5,550 nucleotides of DNA from Candidatus Faecousia faecipullorum (lineage in GTDB: Bacteria; Bacillota; Clostridia; Oscillospirales; Oscillospiraceae): the NCBI GenBank assembly GCA_018710805.1, contig DVJG01000219.1:1-5550 (forward strand), read 5' to 3'. A program made the translations under genes and the position numbers. Positions 4,940 to 5,550 of this stretch are shown piece after piece; within the stretch, counting starts at the first letter, position 1; each line of letters starts with the position of its first letter. The notes below the pieces were generated by a model that ran no database searches, had not been told where the DNA came from, and was given only the letters and a program-made list of their open reading frames with translations.

Positions 4940-5550
4940 ATGCAGGGACTTTTTTCCATTGACTCAAAATTCATGCAGGTGCTCAGCCGCATCTATGACA
5001 TTGCGGTGCTGAATATGCTGTATCTTCTCACGTGCCTGCCGATCTTTACCATCGGCGCGGCCACCTCGGCGCTGTATGCCGTGTGCTTCCGCATGGGCAC
5101 GGACCGGGAAGAGGGGATTCTAAAAACCTATTTCCGTTCCTTCCGGACGAACTTTTTACAGGGCACCGGACTGTTTCTGCTTCTTTTCGTAGGGGAGCTG
5201 CTGTGCCTGCTTGCCATCCGCATTCTGCTTCCCCAAAAAGGCTGGATGAGCATGGTGAGCTACCTCTGGATTGTACTGCTGGTGCTGCTGTCTTTTCTCT
5301 ACGGCTATGCCTTTCCCCTTCAAAGCCAGTTCTGCAACTCGGCGGGGCAGACCTTAAAAAACGCGCTGCTTCTCTCCGTAGGCTTTCTGCCCCGGACGCT
5401 CCTGGTCTGCCTGGTGAACGCCCTGCCCCTGGGCGTCCTGGTCCTGGCACCGGATGTGTGCCTGAGAATCGGCTATGTGTGGTTCTTCTTCTACTTTTCT
5501 GCCGCAGCTTATGTCAATTCCCGGATCCTTCAAAAAGTGTTTGCTCTGTA
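4940..5550 (+). CDS. YesL/DUF624-family membrane protein, 3' end at window edge
   Basis: At least 203 residues are encoded from ATG 4940, which follows AAAGGAGG at 4926-4933 by 6 bases. The window ends on TA, the first two bases of codon 204, which could be a stop codon or Tyr. Family members are about 200-220 residues, so almost the whole protein is present. The opening FSIDSKFMQVLSRIYD, the block LPIFTIGAATSALY (33-46) and the following FRSFRTNFLQG (65-75) match the DUF624 (YesL) pattern. Hydrophobic segments lie at about 19-45, 74-96, 104-126, 141-170 and 175-195, so four to five membrane helices are expected in the cytoplasmic membrane; there is no cleavable signal peptide. The biochemical role of the family is unknown. 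Relatives often sit beside carbohydrate ABC transporter and glycoside hydrolase genes, but no such gene is visible here; one might follow beyond the right edge. It has its own promoter at 4885-4913. Confidence 0.85.
   Translation, partial: MQGLFSIDSKFMQVLSRIYDIAVLNMLYLLTCLPIFTIGAATSALYAVCFRMGTDREEGILKTYFRSFRTNFLQGTGLFLLLFVGELLCLLAIRILLPQKGWMSMVSYLWIVLLVLLSFLYGYAFPLQSQFCNSAGQTLKNALLLSVGFLPRTLLVCLVNALPLGVLVLAPDVCLRIGYVWFFFYFSAAAYVNSRILQKVFAL

Noticed and set aside
5046..5450. Minus-strand open frame of 134 codons opposite the DUF624 gene
   Set aside because: Arg/Pro/Gly/Ser-rich low-complexity product typical of an antisense frame; the plus-strand frame has clear membrane segments and family motifs.

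Overview
The window looks like chromosomal DNA of a GC-rich member of the Firmicutes, most likely class Clostridia and possibly an Oscillospiraceae-like gut anaerobe. Three things suggest this: strong AGGAGG-type ribosome binding sites ahead of most genes, sigma-A type promoters with 17-base spacers and TGn extensions, and the gene families present (a serC-serA pair beside an archaeal-type phosphoglycerate mutase homologue, and a YesL/DUF624 membrane protein). The assignment is an inference from style and gene content, not from a marker gene.

Layout. Bases 1-136 hold no gene but carry four successive inverted repeats, followed at 131-169 by a bidirectional terminator. Four genes then lie on the minus strand, in transcription order: an archaeal-type phosphoglycerate mutase-like protein (4170 to 2965), serC (2950 to 1868), serA (1845 to 682) and a HIT-family protein (587 to 168). 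The first three are spaced by 14 and 22 bases and look like one serine-biosynthesis operon. The HIT gene is 94 bases further on and has its own near-consensus promoter, so it can be made both by read-through and independently. A 205-base divergent promoter region (4171-4375) separates this operon from two plus-strand genes: a compact methylpurine-DNA glycosylase (4376-4867) and, behind its own promoter, a DUF624/YesL-type membrane protein (from 4940) that reaches the window edge essentially at full length.

How the genes work together. SerA oxidises 3-phosphoglycerate to 3-phosphohydroxypyruvate and SerC transaminates it to phosphoserine. The mutase-like protein could supply 3-phosphoglycerate by interconverting it with 2-phosphoglycerate. 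Its family also includes proteins annotated as putative homoserine kinases, so its substrate is open. No recognisable phosphoserine phosphatase is encoded here. The glycosylase (DNA base-excision repair) and the DUF624 protein are functionally unrelated to the operon and appear separately transcribed.

This is mostly ordinary core-genome sequence. The items most worth a second look are the multi-hairpin intergenic stretch at the left end, the role of the mutase-like enzyme in a serine operon without a phosphatase, the internal promoter of the HIT gene, and the unusually short glycosylase.
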